From the NCBI RefSeq assembly GCF_002105195.1, contig NZ_MUHU01000024.1, positions 1-57,561 of the forward strand: a stretch of DNA of 57,561 nt, in the 5' to 3' direction. Position numbers and translations under genes: made by a program. The notes under the pieces were generated by a model. It had not been told where the DNA came from. It made no database searches and saw nothing but the letters and a program-made list of their open reading frames with translations. Shown here one piece after another: positions 18,094 to 27,367 of the stretch. How positions within the stretch are numbered: position 1 is the stretch's first letter; each line of letters begins with the position of its first letter. The DNA is from Derxia lacustris. GTDB taxonomy: Bacteria; Pseudomonadota; Gammaproteobacteria; Burkholderiales; Burkholderiaceae_E.

Positions 18094-18121
18094 TTGGCAA
18101 ATCTGAAAAACACGCTATGAT
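18094..18121 (+). promoter_or_regulatory. Sigma-70 promoter of tRNA-Val
   Basis: TTGGCA (18094), 16-base spacer, TATGAT (18116): five of six matches in each box. The tRNA 5' end lies 11 bases past the -10 box, after a GC-rich discriminator as expected for stringently controlled stable RNA genes. Confidence 0.7.
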
Positions 18122-18131
18122 GCACGGCTTC

Positions 18132-18208
18132 GGGCGCTTAGCTCAGTTGGTTAGAGTACTACCTTGACATGGTAGGGGTCACTGGTTCGAATCCAGTAGC
18201 GCCCACCA
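18132..18208 (+). tRNA. tRNA-Val (anticodon GAC)
   Basis: 77 bases including an encoded CCA. Acceptor stem GGGCGCT pairs with AGCGCCC, discriminator A, TTCGAAT T-loop. Anticodon stem CTACC/GGTAG holds loop TTGACAT, giving anticodon GAC at 18166-18168. It sits between relA and thrS. Confidence 0.97.
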
Positions 18209-18341
18209 CCCGAACAAGCATCAAACGGCCCAAGGCCGGCGAGCAATCAAGGACGAGAAAGGCAGCACGGGTTATGACACCGCGAACTTTCAGCTCCAAG
18301 ATTTCCCGTCAGGTCTGAAGCTTTCACTGCATCAAAGATAA

Positions 18342-18366
18342 AGCGCGGCCTGGTCCGCGCTTTTTT
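18342..18366 (+). terminator. Intrinsic terminator upstream of thrS
   Basis: AGCGCGG/CCGCGCT stem of 7 bp, six-base loop, then a run of Ts. It ends the tRNA-Val transcript, or acts as an attenuator in the thrS leader, since it lies only 60 bases before the thrS start. Confidence 0.8.
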
Positions 18367-18426
18367 CTTGTCTGCTCGCAGCAGAACATCGTCGGCGCGG
18401 CCAGGTCCTCACCCAGAGGTCTGCAC

Positions 18427-20334
18427 ATGGTCGCAATCACGCTCCCCGACGGTTCCCGTCGCGAATTCGAAGGTCCGGTCACGGTCGCGCAGGTTGCGCA
18501 GTCGATCGGCACCGGGCTCGCCAAGGCGGCGCTCGCCGGTCGTGTCGATGGCAAGCTCGTCGACACCAGCCATCTGATCGACGCCGATGCGCAGCTCGCG
18601 ATCGTCACCGACAAGGACGCCGACGGTCTCGAAGTCATCCGTCACAGCACGGCCCACCTGCTGGCCTATGCCGTGAAGGAGCTGTATCCCGACGCCCAGG
18701 TCACGATCGGCCCGGTGATCGACAACGGCTTCTATTACGACTTCTCGTACAAGCGCCCCTTTACGCCCGAAGACCTCGCCGCCATCGAGGCGCGCATGGC
18801 CGAACTCGTGCGCAAGGACGAGCCGGTCACGCGCCGCGTGCTGCCGCGGGATGAGGCTGTTGCGTACTTCAAGGGCATCGGCGAGGCCTACAAGGCCGAG
18901 ATCATCGAGAGCATTCCGGCCGATCAGGACGTGTCGCTTTACACCGAAGGCGGTTTCACCGACCTGTGTCGCGGCCCGCATGTGCCGAGCACCGGCAAGC
19001 TCAAGGTCTTCAAGCTGATGAAGGTGGCCGGCGCCTACTGGCGTGGCGACAGCAAGAACGAGATGCTCCAGCGCATCTACGGCACGGCCTGGGCCAAGAA
19101 GGAAGATCAGGCCGCCTACCTGCACATGCTCGAAGAGGCCGAGAAGCGCGATCACCGTCGCCTCGGCCGCGAGCTCGATCTCTTCCACATGCAGGAAGAG
19201 GCGCCGGGCCTCGTGTTCTGGCATCCCAAGGGCTGGACGCTGTGGCAGCAGGTCGAGCAGTACATGCGCGCGGTCTATCGCGACAATGGCTACCAGGAAG
19301 TCAAGGCGCCGCAAATCCTCGACAAGTCGCTCTGGGAAAAGACCGGTCACTGGGACAAGTACCGCGAGAACATGTTCACGACCGAGAGCGAGAGCCGCGA
19401 CTACGCGCTCAAGCCGATGAACTGCCCGGGTCACATCCAGATCTACAAGAGCAGCCTGCATTCCTACCGCGACCTGCCGCTGCGCTACGGCGAGTTCGGC
19501 CAGTGCCATCGCAACGAGCCCAGCGGCGGCCTGCACGGGATCATGCGGGTGCGCGGCTTCACGCAGGACGATGGCCACATTTTCTGCACCGAGGACCAGA
19601 TCCTCGACGAATGCGTGGCCTTCACGACGCTGCTGCAGAAGGTGTATGCCGACTTCGGCTTCAGCGACATCATCTTCAAGATCGCGACCCGCCCCGAGAA
19701 GCGCATCGGCGCCGACGAGCTGTGGGACAAGGCTGAGGCGGCGCTGATGGAATCGCTGCGGCGCTCGGGCCACGCGTTTGAAGTCGCGCCGGGCGAGGGC
19801 GCCTTCTACGGCCCGAAGATCGAGTTCACGCTCAAGGATGCGATCGGTCGGCACTGGCAGTGCGGGACGATCCAGGTCGACTTCTTCATGCCCGAGCGGC
19901 TTGGCGCCGAGTACGTCGCCGAGGACAACACGCGCAAGCTGCCGGTGATGCTGCACCGCGCCATCGTCGGTTCACTGGAGCGTTTCATCGGCATCCTCAT
20001 CGAAAACCACGCCGGTGCGATGCCCGTCTGGCTGGCTCCGGTGCAGGTCTGCGTGATGAATATTTCCGAGGCTCAGGCCGATTACGCCAAGGCCGTGGCA
20101 CAAACACTGCAAAAACAAGGCTTTAGAGTCGAGGCCGATTTGCGTGGCGAAAAGATCAACTATAAAATCCGCGATCGCTCTTTGCAGAAGATTCCCTATC
20201 TGCTCGTCGTTGGTGACAAAGAGAAGGAATCGGACGCCGTAGCCGTGCGTGCGCGCGGTGGCAAGGATCTCGGTGTAATGCCGGTTTCCGCGATTGCGGA
20301 GCGTCTTGCGGCTGAAATTGCCGCCAAGGCCTGA
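18427..20334 (+). CDS. thrS: Threonyl-tRNA synthetase
   Basis: 635 residues, full length. It charges tRNA-Thr and clears mischarged Ser-tRNA-Thr. Order: TGS domain (1-63), editing domain with HSTAH (about 75) and DLCRGPH (about 183), class II catalytic core with MNCPGH (about 331), FRNEPS-like CHRNEPSGG, and a C-terminal anticodon-binding domain from about 535. ATG at 18427 is the only start matching the TGS beginning MVAITLPDG. First gene of the thrS-infC-rpmI-rplT-pheST-ihfA cluster, preceded by a terminator-like hairpin that may control it. Confidence 0.98.
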   Translation: MVAITLPDGSRREFEGPVTVAQVAQSIGTGLAKAALAGRVDGKLVDTSHLIDADAQLAIVTDKDADGLEVIRHSTAHLLAYAVKELYPDAQVTIGPVIDNGFYYDFSYKRPFTPEDLAAIEARMAELVRKDEPVTRRVLPRDEAVAYFKGIGEAYKAEIIESIPADQDVSLYTEGGFTDLCRGPHVPSTGKLKVFKLMKVAGAYWRGDSKNEMLQRIYGTAWAKKEDQAAYLHMLEEAEKRDHRRLGRELDLFHMQEEAPGLVFWHPKGWTLWQQVEQYMRAVYRDNGYQEVKAPQILDKSLWEKTGHWDKYRENMFTTESESRDYALKPMNCPGHIQIYKSSLHSYRDLPLRYGEFGQCHRNEPSGGLHGIMRVRGFTQDDGHIFCTEDQILDECVAFTTLLQKVYADFGFSDIIFKIATRPEKRIGADELWDKAEAALMESLRRSGHAFEVAPGEGAFYGPKIEFTLKDAIGRHWQCGTIQVDFFMPERLGAEYVAEDNTRKLPVMLHRAIVGSLERFIGILIENHAGAMPVWLAPVQVCVMNISEAQADYAKAVAQTLQKQGFRVEADLRGEKINYKIRDRSLQKIPYLLVVGDKEKESDAVAVRARGGKDLGVMPVSAIAERLAAEIAAKA

Positions 20335-20391
20335 TTCTTCGACCACATGCGCATCCCGCGCGGTTTTTTGCTTTTCTGAAAGGAAGTACCC

Positions 20392-20958
20392 ATCGCTACT
20401 TCGTTTGGCTCCCGCTACTCGCGTGAACTGCCGCAACGCGACAACAAGAACTCTCACCGCCTGAATCGCGAGATCACGGCGCCTGAGGTCCGTCTGGTCG
20501 GTGTCGATAGTGAACCGCTGGGCATTGTTCGCTTGCCCGACGCGTTGGCGAAGGCAGAGGAACTGGACGTCGATCTCGTCGAGATCGCCCCCACCGCGCA
20601 GCCGCCGGTGTGCCGCCTCATGGACTACGGCAAGTTCAAGTACCAGGAGCAGAAGAAGGCGCATGAGGCCAAGCTCAAGCAGCACATCATCCAGGTCAAG
20701 GAAGTCAAGTTCCGGCCGGGTACCGATGACGGCGACTATGGCGTCAAGCTGCGCAACCTTCAGCGCTTCCTTGAAGAAGGCGACAAGGCCAAGGTCACGT
20801 TGCGTTTCCGTGGTCGTGAAATGGCCCACCAAGACATCGGCATGCGCATGCTCGAAAAGCTGCGCAACGACCTCGAGGCAGTCGCTCAGGTCGAACAGAT
20901 GCCCAAGCTCGAAGGACGCCAGATGATCATGATTCTGGGTCCCAAGAAGAAGAAGTAA
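20392..20958 (+). CDS. infC: Translation initiation factor IF-3 (ATC start codon)
   Basis: 188 residues. IF-3 binds the 30S subunit and rejects non-standard start codons and mismatched initiator tRNA. Starting at the ATC at 20392 gives [14 protein letters not shown], then [12 protein letters not shown], both parts of normal IF-3; the first ATG-type start in frame would remove these. AAAGGAAG lies just upstream. infC genes commonly use ATT, ATC or ATA, letting IF-3 repress its own translation. N-domain about 20-90, linker rich in Lys, C-domain with [12 protein letters not shown], ending GPKKKK. Gap to thrS 57 bases. Confidence 0.95.
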   Translation: MATSFGSRYSRELPQRDNKNSHRLNREITAPEVRLVGVDSEPLGIVRLPDALAKAEELDVDLVEIAPTAQPPVCRLMDYGKFKYQEQKKAHEAKLKQHIIQVKEVKFRPGTDDGDYGVKLRNLQRFLEEGDKAKVTLRFRGREMAHQDIGMRMLEKLRNDLEAVAQVEQMPKLEGRQMIMILGPKKKK

Positions 20959-20972
20959 GCCCGCAAGGGTCG

Positions 20973-21021
20973 GCGGCTGGTCCGCCCCATGTTTTTCGTG
21001 ACTGGCGATTTGGCAATCGCC
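20973..21021 (+). promoter_or_regulatory. Two hairpins in the infC-rpmI gap, possible L20 autoregulatory leader
   Basis: A GGCGG/CCGCC hairpin (about 20972-20986) followed by CCATGTTTTT, then a perfect 7-bp stem GGCGATT/AATCGCC with loop TGGC at 21004-21021. The rpmI start is 75 bases downstream. In other bacteria ribosomal protein L20 represses this operon through structured RNA at this place; whether these hairpins act that way is inference. Confidence 0.4.
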
Positions 21022-21095
21022 GTCCGCAACAAGCTGCGAATGGGTATCAAGCGCTTCGTCAGAAGCCACCGATCGCAGCAATCCAGGAGCTGTAA

Positions 21096-21293
21096 ATGCC
21101 GAAGATGAAGACCAAGAAAAGCGCTGCGAAGCGCTTTGTGGTGCGCCCGGGCGGCACGGTCAAGCGTGGCCAAGCCTTCAAGCGCCACATCCTGACCAAG
21201 AAGACCACCAAGAACAAACGCCATCTGCGTGGGACCGAGGCCGTGCACGACACGAACCTCAAGTCGGTCCACGCAATGATGCCGTTCGCTTGA
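21096..21293 (+). CDS. rpmI: 50S ribosomal protein L35 (bL35)
   Basis: 65 residues, normal length, starting [14 protein letters not shown] and rich in Lys/Arg with [11 protein letters not shown]. It is a structural protein of the large subunit. A good ribosome site CCAGGAG precedes the ATG. Between infC and rplT, the universal order in this operon, so co-translation with L20 is likely. Confidence 0.97.
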   Translation: MPKMKTKKSAAKRFVVRPGGTVKRGQAFKRHILTKKTTKNKRHLRGTEAVHDTNLKSVHAMMPFA

Positions 21294-21325
21294 TCGTCCC
21301 GGAATTCGAAGTCAGGAGTTAAACA

Positions 21326-21682
21326 ATGCCTCGCGTCAAACGTGGTGTGACCGCTCGTGCGCGTCACAAGAAGGTTATCGATGCAGCCAAGGGTTACCGT
21401 GGCCGTCGCAAGAATGTCTATCGCATCGCCAAGCAGGCGGTCATGCGCGCCGGGCAATACGCCTATCGCGATCGCCGCAACAAGAAGCGCGTGTTCCGCG
21501 CGCTGTGGATCGCGCGTATCAACGCTGCGGTTCGTGAGCATGGCGTGACCTATAGCGTGTTCATCAACGGTCTGAACAAGACCGGCATCGCACTCGACCG
21601 CAAGGTCCTGTCCGACATGGCCATCACCGACAAGCCCGGCTTCGCCGCGCTGGTGGGCCAGGTGAAGGCCGTTCTGGCCTGA
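21326..21682 (+). CDS. rplT: 50S ribosomal protein L20 (bL20)
   Basis: 118 residues, normal length. Start [16 protein letters not shown], with a long basic N-terminal helix ([17 protein letters not shown]) and a globular C-terminal half ([26 protein letters not shown]). It is needed early in 23S rRNA assembly and in related bacteria represses rpmI-rplT translation. Ribosome site CAGGAG. A hairpin with a T-rich tail follows 28 bases after the stop. Confidence 0.97.
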   Translation: MPRVKRGVTARARHKKVIDAAKGYRGRRKNVYRIAKQAVMRAGQYAYRDRRNKKRVFRALWIARINAAVREHGVTYSVFINGLNKTGIALDRKVLSDMAITDKPGFAALVGQVKAVLA

Positions 21683-21710
21683 TCGCCGTCCGGCCTTTCG
21701 GGCGTCATCG

Positions 21711-21749
21711 ACGGGGCACAGGCTGACGCCTGCTGTCCCGTTTGCTTTT
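21711..21749 (+). terminator. Terminator-like hairpin between rplT and pheS
   Basis: A 13-bp stem (21711-21723 with 21728-21741, one bulged C, one G-U pair), loop TGAC, followed by TTTGCTTTTG. It is strong in the stem but the T-run is interrupted, which suggests partial termination or attenuation of pheST rather than full stop. Confidence 0.65.
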
Positions 21750-21827
21750 GTGCTCGCGCATGGCGCGGCGCGCATCCCGATTCCCCCAATTCGAAGACCG
21801 CGCATTGCGACGCGGACGACCCTGCAC

Positions 21828-22880
21828 ATGGACAATCTGGACAGCCTCGTGGCGGGCGCGACGGCGGATTTCGCCGCTGCCGCCGATCCGGCGTCGCTCG
21901 AAGACGCGAAGGCGCGATACCTCGGCAAGAGCGGTCGCATCACCGAACTGATGAAGTCGCTGGCCGCGCTGCCGCCGGAGCAGAAGCGCGAGGCGGGCGC
22001 GAAGATCAACGCGGCCAAGCAGGGCATCGAGGCGGCGCTGAATGCGCGACGCCAGGCGCTGGCCGATGCCCAGCTCGCGGCGCGACTCGCGTCGGAAGCC
22101 ATCGACGTGACGCTGCCGGGCCGGGCGCGCGGCGCGGGCGTGATCCATCCGGTGATGCGCAGCTGGATGCGCATCGAGGAGATCTTTGCGTCGATCGGCT
22201 TCGACGTGGGCGACGGCCCGGAGATCGAGACCGACTGGTACAACTTCAGCGCGCTCAACAATCCCGAGAATCATCCGGCGCGGTCGATGCAGGACACCTT
22301 CTATGTCGACATGAAAGATGCCGACGGAAGGCTGCTTTGCCTGCGCACGCACACCTCGCCGATGCAGGTGCGCTATGCCCGCGCCCATGTGGCAAAGCAC
22401 GCAGCCCAGGTGGCGTCGGGCGACATGCCCGAGATTCGCGTGATCGTGCCGGGCCGCACCTACCGCGTGGACAGCGACGCGACCCACTCGCCGATGTTTC
22501 ACCAGTTCGAGGGCCTGTGGATCGGTCGCGACGTGAGCTTTGCCGACCTGAAGAGCGTCTACACCGCCTTCCTGCACGCCTTCTTCGAGCGCGACGACAT
22601 CGTCGTGCGCTTCAGGCCCAGCTATTTCCCGTTCACCGAGCCCTCGGCCGAAGTGGACATGATGTTCGAGGACGGGCCGCTCAAGGGCCGCTGGCTGGAG
22701 ATCGCCGGCTCGGGCCAGGTGCATCCGACGGTGGTGCGCAACTACGGGCTCGACCCCGAGCAGTACGTCGGCTTCGCCTTCGGCAGCGGCCTGGAGCGGC
22801 TGACGATGCTGCGCTATGGCGTCGAGGATCTGCGGCTGTTCTTCGAGGGCGATCTGCGCTTCCTCGAACAGTTCCGCTGA
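21828..22880 (+). CDS. pheS: Phenylalanyl-tRNA synthetase alpha subunit
   Basis: 350 residues. Catalytic subunit of the alpha2-beta2 enzyme. N-terminal coiled-coil that contacts tRNA (about 1-90), then the class II core: [22 protein letters not shown], motif 2 [16 protein letters not shown] and motif 3 [15 protein letters not shown]. The ATG at 21828 matches the family N-terminus [11 protein letters not shown]; the frame is open further upstream but that part is not conserved. No strong Shine-Dalgarno. No pheM-type leader peptide precedes it. Confidence 0.97.
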   Translation: MDNLDSLVAGATADFAAAADPASLEDAKARYLGKSGRITELMKSLAALPPEQKREAGAKINAAKQGIEAALNARRQALADAQLAARLASEAIDVTLPGRARGAGVIHPVMRSWMRIEEIFASIGFDVGDGPEIETDWYNFSALNNPENHPARSMQDTFYVDMKDADGRLLCLRTHTSPMQVRYARAHVAKHAAQVASGDMPEIRVIVPGRTYRVDSDATHSPMFHQFEGLWIGRDVSFADLKSVYTAFLHAFFERDDIVVRFRPSYFPFTEPSAEVDMMFEDGPLKGRWLEIAGSGQVHPTVVRNYGLDPEQYVGFAFGSGLERLTMLRYGVEDLRLFFEGDLRFLEQFR

Positions 22881-22919
22881 CCCGCGGCCGTCCATCAGAA
22901 CAATTCAGCGAGGCAAGAC

Positions 22920-25349
22920 ATGCAGTTTTCCGAATCCTGGTTGCGCAGTTTCGTGAACCCGTCGGTGACGACGGCCGAGCTGTCGCACCTGCTCACGATG
23001 GCCGGCCTCGAGGTCGAGGAAGAGCGCCGCGCGGCGCCGCCGTTCAGCAAGATCGTCGTGGGCGAAATCAAGACCATCGAGAAGCATCCCGATGCCGACA
23101 AGCTGCGCATCTGCCAGGTGGACGCCGGCACCGGCGCGCTGTTGCAGATCGTGTGCGGCGCGCCGAATGCGGCCGCCGGCCTGCGCGTGCCGGTCGCGCT
23201 CGTGGGCGCCGAACTGCCGCCCGGCGAGGACGGCAAGCCGTTCCGCATCAAGCTCGGCAAGCTGCGCGGCGTCGAGTCGCACGGCATGTTGTGCTCGGCG
23301 CGCGAGCTGGGGCTGTCGCAGGACCACGCGGGCTTGCTTGAGCTGGCCGGCGATGCGCCGGTGGGCGAGGACATCCGCGCCTACCTCGATCTCGACGACA
23401 CGGTGTTCGTCATCAAGCTCACGCCCGACAAGGGCCATTGCCTGTCGGTGCTGGGCGTGGCGCGCGAAGTGGCCGCCATCACCGGCGCGCCGCTGACGCT
23501 GCCGGCCATCGCTGCGGTGCCGGCCAGCTTCGACGAGAAGCTGCATGTGCGCGTCGAGGCGGGCGATCTGTGCGGGCGCTTCTCGGGTCGCGTGATCCGC
23601 GGGCTCGATGCCAGGGCGCCGACGCCGGCCTGGATGAAGTCGCGGCTGGAGCGCGCCGGTCAGCGCAGCATTTCGGCGCTGGTCGACATCTCCAACTACG
23701 TGATGCTGGAGCTGGGGCGGCCGTCGCATGTGTTCGACCTCGGCAAGATTTCCGGCGGTCTGGTGGTGCGCTGGGCCCATGCCGGCGAGGAGCTGAAGCT
23801 GCTCAACGGGAACACCGTGTCGCTCGACGAGAGCGTGGGCGTGATCGCCGACGCGCATGCGGTCGAATCGCTCGCCGGCATCATGGGCGGCGACGCCACG
23901 GCGGTCTCGCTCGACACCGCCGACGTGTATGTGGAATGCGCGTTCTGGTGGCCCGACAGCATTCGCGGCCGCGCGCGCCGCTACAACTTCTCGACCGACG
24001 CCGGCCATCGCTTCGAGCGCGGCGTCGATGCGACGACCACCGTCGAGCACCTTGAGCGGCTGACGCAATTGCTGCTCGACATCTGCGGCACCGACGCCAC
24101 CCGCATCGGCCCGGTCGACGATCACCAGATCGCGCTGCCCGAGCGCAAGCCGGTGCGCATGCGCGTCGCGCGCGCCGCCCGCATCCTCGGCGTGGCAGTG
24201 CCGGCCGAGCGTTGCGCCCAGGTGTTCGCGCAGCTCGGCTTCACCTTCACCGAGAGCGACGGCGTGTTCGAAGTCACGCCGCCCGGCGCGCGCTTCGACA
24301 TCGAGATCGAGGAAGACCTGATCGAGGAAGTGGCGCGCATCGTCGGCTACGAGAGCATTCCGGTGCGGCCGCCGGTCGCGGCCCAGCGCATGCGTGCCCA
24401 GCCCGAGGCGCTGCGTCCGGCGCATGCGCTGCGCCGTGCGCTGGCCGGGCTCGGCTATGTCGAGACGGTGAACTACGCCTTCGTCGAGGAAGCCTGGGAG
24501 CGCGATTTCGCCGGCAATGCCGAGCCGATCCGGCTGCTCAATCCCATCGCCAGCCAGATGTCGGTGATGCGCTCGACGCTGCTCGGCAGCCTCGTGGGTG
24601 TGCTGCGCTACAACCTCAACCGGCGCGCCGAGCGGGTGGCGGTGTTCGAACTGGGCCGGGTGTTTGCGCGCGATGCGGGCGTGGCCGACAGCCTCACGTC
24701 GGTGGCGGGCATCGCCCAGCCGCTGCGCATCGGCGGGCTGGTGTACGGCGCGTCGGCGCCCGAGCAATGGGGTGTCGCGCAACGGCCGGTCGACTTCTTC
24801 GACATCAAGGCCGATGTCGAGGCGCTATGCGCCGGCGCCGGCGCGGTGGCTTTCGAGCGCGCCGAGCATGTGGCGCTGCATCCGGGGCGCGGCGCGCGCG
24901 TGCTGCTCGATGGCGTCGTCATCGGCTGGATCGGCGAGCTGCATCCCAGGCTTCAGCAGGCCTACGAACTGCCGGCCGCGCCCGTGGTCTTCGAGCTGGA
25001 CGTGGCCGCGCTGCGCAGCCAGCCGCTGCCGAAGGCTGCGCTGCCGCCGCGTTTCCCGCCGGTCCGGCGCGACATCGCGGTGGTCGTCGATCAGGCGGTA
25101 AGTGCGTCCGCCGCGCTCGATTGCATGCGCAAAACCGTCGCGTCCGAGGGCTTCTCTGAGGTCGTCCGAGAGCTGGCGCTGTTCGACGAATATCGCGGTA
25201 AGGGCTTGTTATTAAACGAGAAAAGTCTTGCCTTCAAGGTGGTGTTGCAAGACAATTCCGAAACTTTGCGCGATGAGCGAATCGAGTCGGTGGTGGCTCG
25301 CATCGTGGCTGGCCTCGAAGCCGGCATCGGCGCCCGGCGACGGGCCTGA
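22920..25349 (+). CDS. pheT: Phenylalanyl-tRNA synthetase beta subunit
   Basis: 809 residues, full length. Order: EMAP-II-like tRNA-binding domain (about 39-150; [16 protein letters not shown]), B3/B4 editing region (about 210-390; PSHVFDLGK), B5 domain (about 400-480), the non-catalytic synthetase-like domain (about 490-700), and an FDX-ACB anticodon-binding domain (about 715-809; [13 protein letters not shown]). 39 bases after pheS, preceded by GCGAGGCA. The last 100 codons are less GC-rich than the rest, without other signs of transfer. Confidence 0.97.
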   Translation: MQFSESWLRSFVNPSVTTAELSHLLTMAGLEVEEERRAAPPFSKIVVGEIKTIEKHPDADKLRICQVDAGTGALLQIVCGAPNAAAGLRVPVALVGAELPPGEDGKPFRIKLGKLRGVESHGMLCSARELGLSQDHAGLLELAGDAPVGEDIRAYLDLDDTVFVIKLTPDKGHCLSVLGVAREVAAITGAPLTLPAIAAVPASFDEKLHVRVEAGDLCGRFSGRVIRGLDARAPTPAWMKSRLERAGQRSISALVDISNYVMLELGRPSHVFDLGKISGGLVVRWAHAGEELKLLNGNTVSLDESVGVIADAHAVESLAGIMGGDATAVSLDTADVYVECAFWWPDSIRGRARRYNFSTDAGHRFERGVDATTTVEHLERLTQLLLDICGTDATRIGPVDDHQIALPERKPVRMRVARAARILGVAVPAERCAQVFAQLGFTFTESDGVFEVTPPGARFDIEIEEDLIEEVARIVGYESIPVRPPVAAQRMRAQPEALRPAHALRRALAGLGYVETVNYAFVEEAWERDFAGNAEPIRLLNPIASQMSVMRSTLLGSLVGVLRYNLNRRAERVAVFELGRVFARDAGVADSLTSVAGIAQPLRIGGLVYGASAPEQWGVAQRPVDFFDIKADVEALCAGAGAVAFERAEHVALHPGRGARVLLDGVVIGWIGELHPRLQQAYELPAAPVVFELDVAALRSQPLPKAALPPRFPPVRRDIAVVVDQAVSASAALDCMRKTVASEGFSEVVRELALFDEYRGKGLLLNEKSLAFKVVLQDNSETLRDERIESVVARIVAGLEAGIGARRRA

Positions 25350-25412
25350 CAGCGCAAGCAGCCCTGGCGCCACTCCCTTCCGCAGCCCCCGACTCCAGCA
25401 GATTCCCACGCC

Positions 25413-25865
25413 ATGAAAGATGATCAGGACGCCATGAACGACGAGGTCATCCCCTTCGGTCGTCTTGCGGCGCTCGATGGCCGGACCAAGCCGCAGTCGG
25501 GGCTGGCAACGGGCGGGCGGCTGCCGCCGGCGTCGGCCGGCTTCAAGCTGGCGCCGCCCGCGCCGGTCGAGCCCGAGTCGATCACGCTGACCAAGGCCGA
25601 GCTCGCCGAGTTGCTGTTCGAGCGCGTCGGCCTCAACAAGCGCGAAGCCAAGGACATGGTCGAGATCTTCTTCGAGGAAATCGCCCGTGCGCTCGAAGCG
25701 GGCGAGGTCGTCAAGCTGTCGGGCTTCGGCAATTTCCAGCTGCGCGACAAGCCGCAGCGGCCCGGACGCAATCCCAAGACCGGCGAGGAAATCCCCATCA
25801 CGGCGCGGCGGGTCGTCACCTTCCACGCCAGCCAGAAGCTCAAGCAACTCGTCGACAACGGATGA
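25413..25865 (+). CDS. ihfA: Integration host factor alpha subunit, N-terminally extended
   Basis: 150 residues. The HU/IHF domain occupies about 57-150 ([44 protein letters not shown] arm). IHF bends DNA at specific sites as an alpha/beta heterodimer. About 50 residues precede the domain, Pro/Ala-rich; extended forms occur in Burkholderiales. A second in-frame ATG at 25434 would shorten the tail by seven residues. Follows pheT as in enterobacteria. Its stop overlaps the start of the MerR gene. Confidence 0.95.
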   Translation: MKDDQDAMNDEVIPFGRLAALDGRTKPQSGLATGGRLPPASAGFKLAPPAPVEPESITLTKAELAELLFERVGLNKREAKDMVEIFFEEIARALEAGEVVKLSGFGNFQLRDKPQRPGRNPKTGEEIPITARRVVTFHASQKLKQLVDNG

Positions 25866-26320
25866 CGGCCGACGCCGGTGCGCGCGATGCACACCGGCCG
25901 CCGTCGCAGCGGGAGGGTGTCTTGGATCGCCGTCCGAAATCGATCGAACAGACGCTGCTGCCGTCCATTCCGGCCAAGCGCTATTTCACGATCGGCGAAG
26001 TGAGCGAGCTGTGCGGCGTCAAGCCGCATGTGCTGCGCTACTGGGAGCAGGAGTTCACCCAGCTCAAGCCGGTCAAGCGACGCGGCAACCGGCGCTACTA
26101 CCAGCATCACGAGGTGATGCTCATCCGGCGCATCCGCGAATTGCTGTACGAACAGGGCTTCACCATCGTCGGCGCGCGCAACCAGCTCGATGCGCAGCAT
26201 GCCAACGACAGCGTTCCGGCCGATGAAGAATCGGCTGCCATCGCCGAGGTGCTGGATGTGGCGGCGTTGCGCGCGGAACTGTCGGCAATCCGCGACTTGC
26301 TCGAAATTGGCAAGAAGTGA
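25862..26320 (+). CDS. MerR family transcriptional regulator
   Basis: 152 residues. An N-terminal winged helix-turn-helix of the MerR type ([27 protein letters not shown], read in pieces: [30 protein letters not shown]) is followed by a short helix and an Ala/Glu-rich C-terminus. No metal-binding Cys cluster or ligand domain, so it is not a metal or drug sensor of the classic kind. The ATG at 25862 overlaps the ihfA stop (ATGA). A TTG at 25922 after GGGAGGG would give a start [10 protein letters not shown] that looks closer to the family. The targets are unknown. Confidence 0.88.
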   Translation: MTADAGARDAHRPPSQREGVLDRRPKSIEQTLLPSIPAKRYFTIGEVSELCGVKPHVLRYWEQEFTQLKPVKRRGNRRYYQHHEVMLIRRIRELLYEQGFTIVGARNQLDAQHANDSVPADEESAAIAEVLDVAALRAELSAIRDLLEIGKK

Positions 26321-26348
26321 GTGACAAGACGGATTTCGCTGCTAATAT
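26321..26348 (+). promoter_or_regulatory. Sigma-70 promoter of tRNA-Pro
   Basis: GTGACA (26321), 16 bases, TAATAT (26343). It starts right after the MerR stop codon, and the tRNA 5' end is 12 bases past the -10 box. Confidence 0.55.
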
Positions 26349-26359
26349 AGCGGGCTGTT

Positions 26360-26436
26360 CGGGGTGTAGCGCAGCCTGGTAGCGCACTTGCATGGGGTGC
26401 AAGGGGTCGCGAGTTCGAATCCCGCCACCCCGACCA
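26360..26436 (+). tRNA. tRNA-Pro (anticodon GGG)
   Basis: 77 bases with encoded CCA. Acceptor CGGGGTG pairs with CACCCCG; the first pair C1-G72 is typical of bacterial tRNA-Pro. Anticodon stem CTTGC/GCAAG, loop ATGGGGT, anticodon GGG at 26394-26396. Confidence 0.97.
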
Positions 26437-26488
26437 GAAATATTCGATGAAGTCCGGCTCGCCGACATTCATCAAGACCGGGCAAGAT

Positions 26489-26524
26489 GGCCGGGTTGCG
26501 AAAGCAGCCCGGCCGTTTTTGTTT
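26489..26524 (+). terminator. Intrinsic terminator after tRNA-Pro
   Basis: An 11-bp stem GGCCGGGTTGC/GCAGCCCGGCC (one G-U pair) closed by a GAAA tetraloop, then GTTTTTGTTT. A textbook rho-independent terminator. Confidence 0.9.
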
Positions 26525-26527
26525 GTG

Positions 26528-26549
26528 CGGCTCGCAGCTCTGCGAGCCG
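26528..26549. repeat. Perfect 10-bp inverted repeat before surE
   Basis: CGGCTCGCAG, two bases, CTGCGAGCCG. No T-run follows on either strand. It lies 78 bases upstream of the surE start, so it could be an operator or a leader hairpin. Confidence 0.6.
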
Positions 26550-26626
26550 ATCGGCGGCCTGATTGCGCCGCGCCGTCGTTAGTCCCAACCAAGAGCGGCT
26601 TGGCCGCATGCCATCGGATCTGCCTC

Positions 26627-27367
26627 ATGCGCATCCTCGTCAGCAACGATGACGGTTACTCGGCGCCGGGTATCGAGGCGCTCGCGGCGGCGCTCGGGGC
26701 GTTTGCCGATGTCATCGTCGTGGCGCCTGATCGCAATCGCAGTGGCGCGTCGCATTCGCTCACGCTTGATCGGCCGCTGCGGCTGACCGAAACCTCGGCG
26801 CGCGTGCATCACGTCGACGGCACGCCGACCGACTGCGTGCATGTGGCGCTGACCGGCGGACTGCTCGATGCGCCGCCCGATCTGGTGGTTTCGGGCATCA
26901 ACAACGGCGCCAATCTGGGCGACGACACGATGTATTCCGGCACGGTAGCGGCGGCGATGGAGGCTTATCTGTTCGGTCTGCCGGCGATCGCCTTCTCGCT
27001 CTGCACCCGGGATTGGGCCGGGCTCGACCGCGCGGCCGAGGTGGCGGCCCAGCTCGTTCGGCGCCAGTTGCGCCAGCCGCTGGCCGCACCGTTTCTGCTC
27101 AGCGTGAATTTCCCGCTCGCGGCCGATCTGGCCCGTTGCGAGGTGACCCGGCTTGGCAAGCGCCATTCATCCGAGCCGGTGCTGCGCGAGCGCGATGTGG
27201 ACGGCCGGATCATGTTTCGCATCGGCGCGGTGGGCGGTGAGCGCGAGGCCGGGCCGGGCACCGACTTTCATGCGGTGGCGCAGGGCAGCGTGTCGATCAC
27301 GCCGCTGCATCACGACCTTACGCACACGGCCCGGCTCGACGGCCTGCGCGACTGGCTGGGCGCATGA
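26627..27367 (+). CDS. surE: 5'/3'-nucleotidase SurE
   Basis: 246 residues. Survival-protein family of metal-dependent nucleotidases/polyphosphatases. Metal-binding SNDDG at residues 6-10, DRNRSGASHS, GTPTDCV, and SGINNGANLGDDTMYSGTV. ATG at 26627 gives the canonical start MRILVSNDDG; the upstream open frame runs through the terminator and is rejected. The gene overlaps pcm by four bases (ATGA), as in the conserved surE-pcm-nlpD group. Confidence 0.96.
   Translation: MRILVSNDDGYSAPGIEALAAALGAFADVIVVAPDRNRSGASHSLTLDRPLRLTETSARVHHVDGTPTDCVHVALTGGLLDAPPDLVVSGINNGANLGDDTMYSGTVAAAMEAYLFGLPAIAFSLCTRDWAGLDRAAEVAAQLVRRQLRQPLAAPFLLSVNFPLAADLARCEVTRLGKRHSSEPVLRERDVDGRIMFRIGAVGGEREAGPGTDFHAVAQGSVSITPLHHDLTHTARLDGLRDWLGA

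Noticed and set aside
20348..20366. Hairpin plus six Ts between thrS and infC as a terminator
   Set aside because: The stem GCGC/GCGC is only 4-5 bp; too weak, and infC needs read-through.
26447..26626. Longer SurE start upstream
   Set aside because: The upstream frame runs through the tRNA-Pro terminator and lacks similarity; MRILVSNDDG is the family start.
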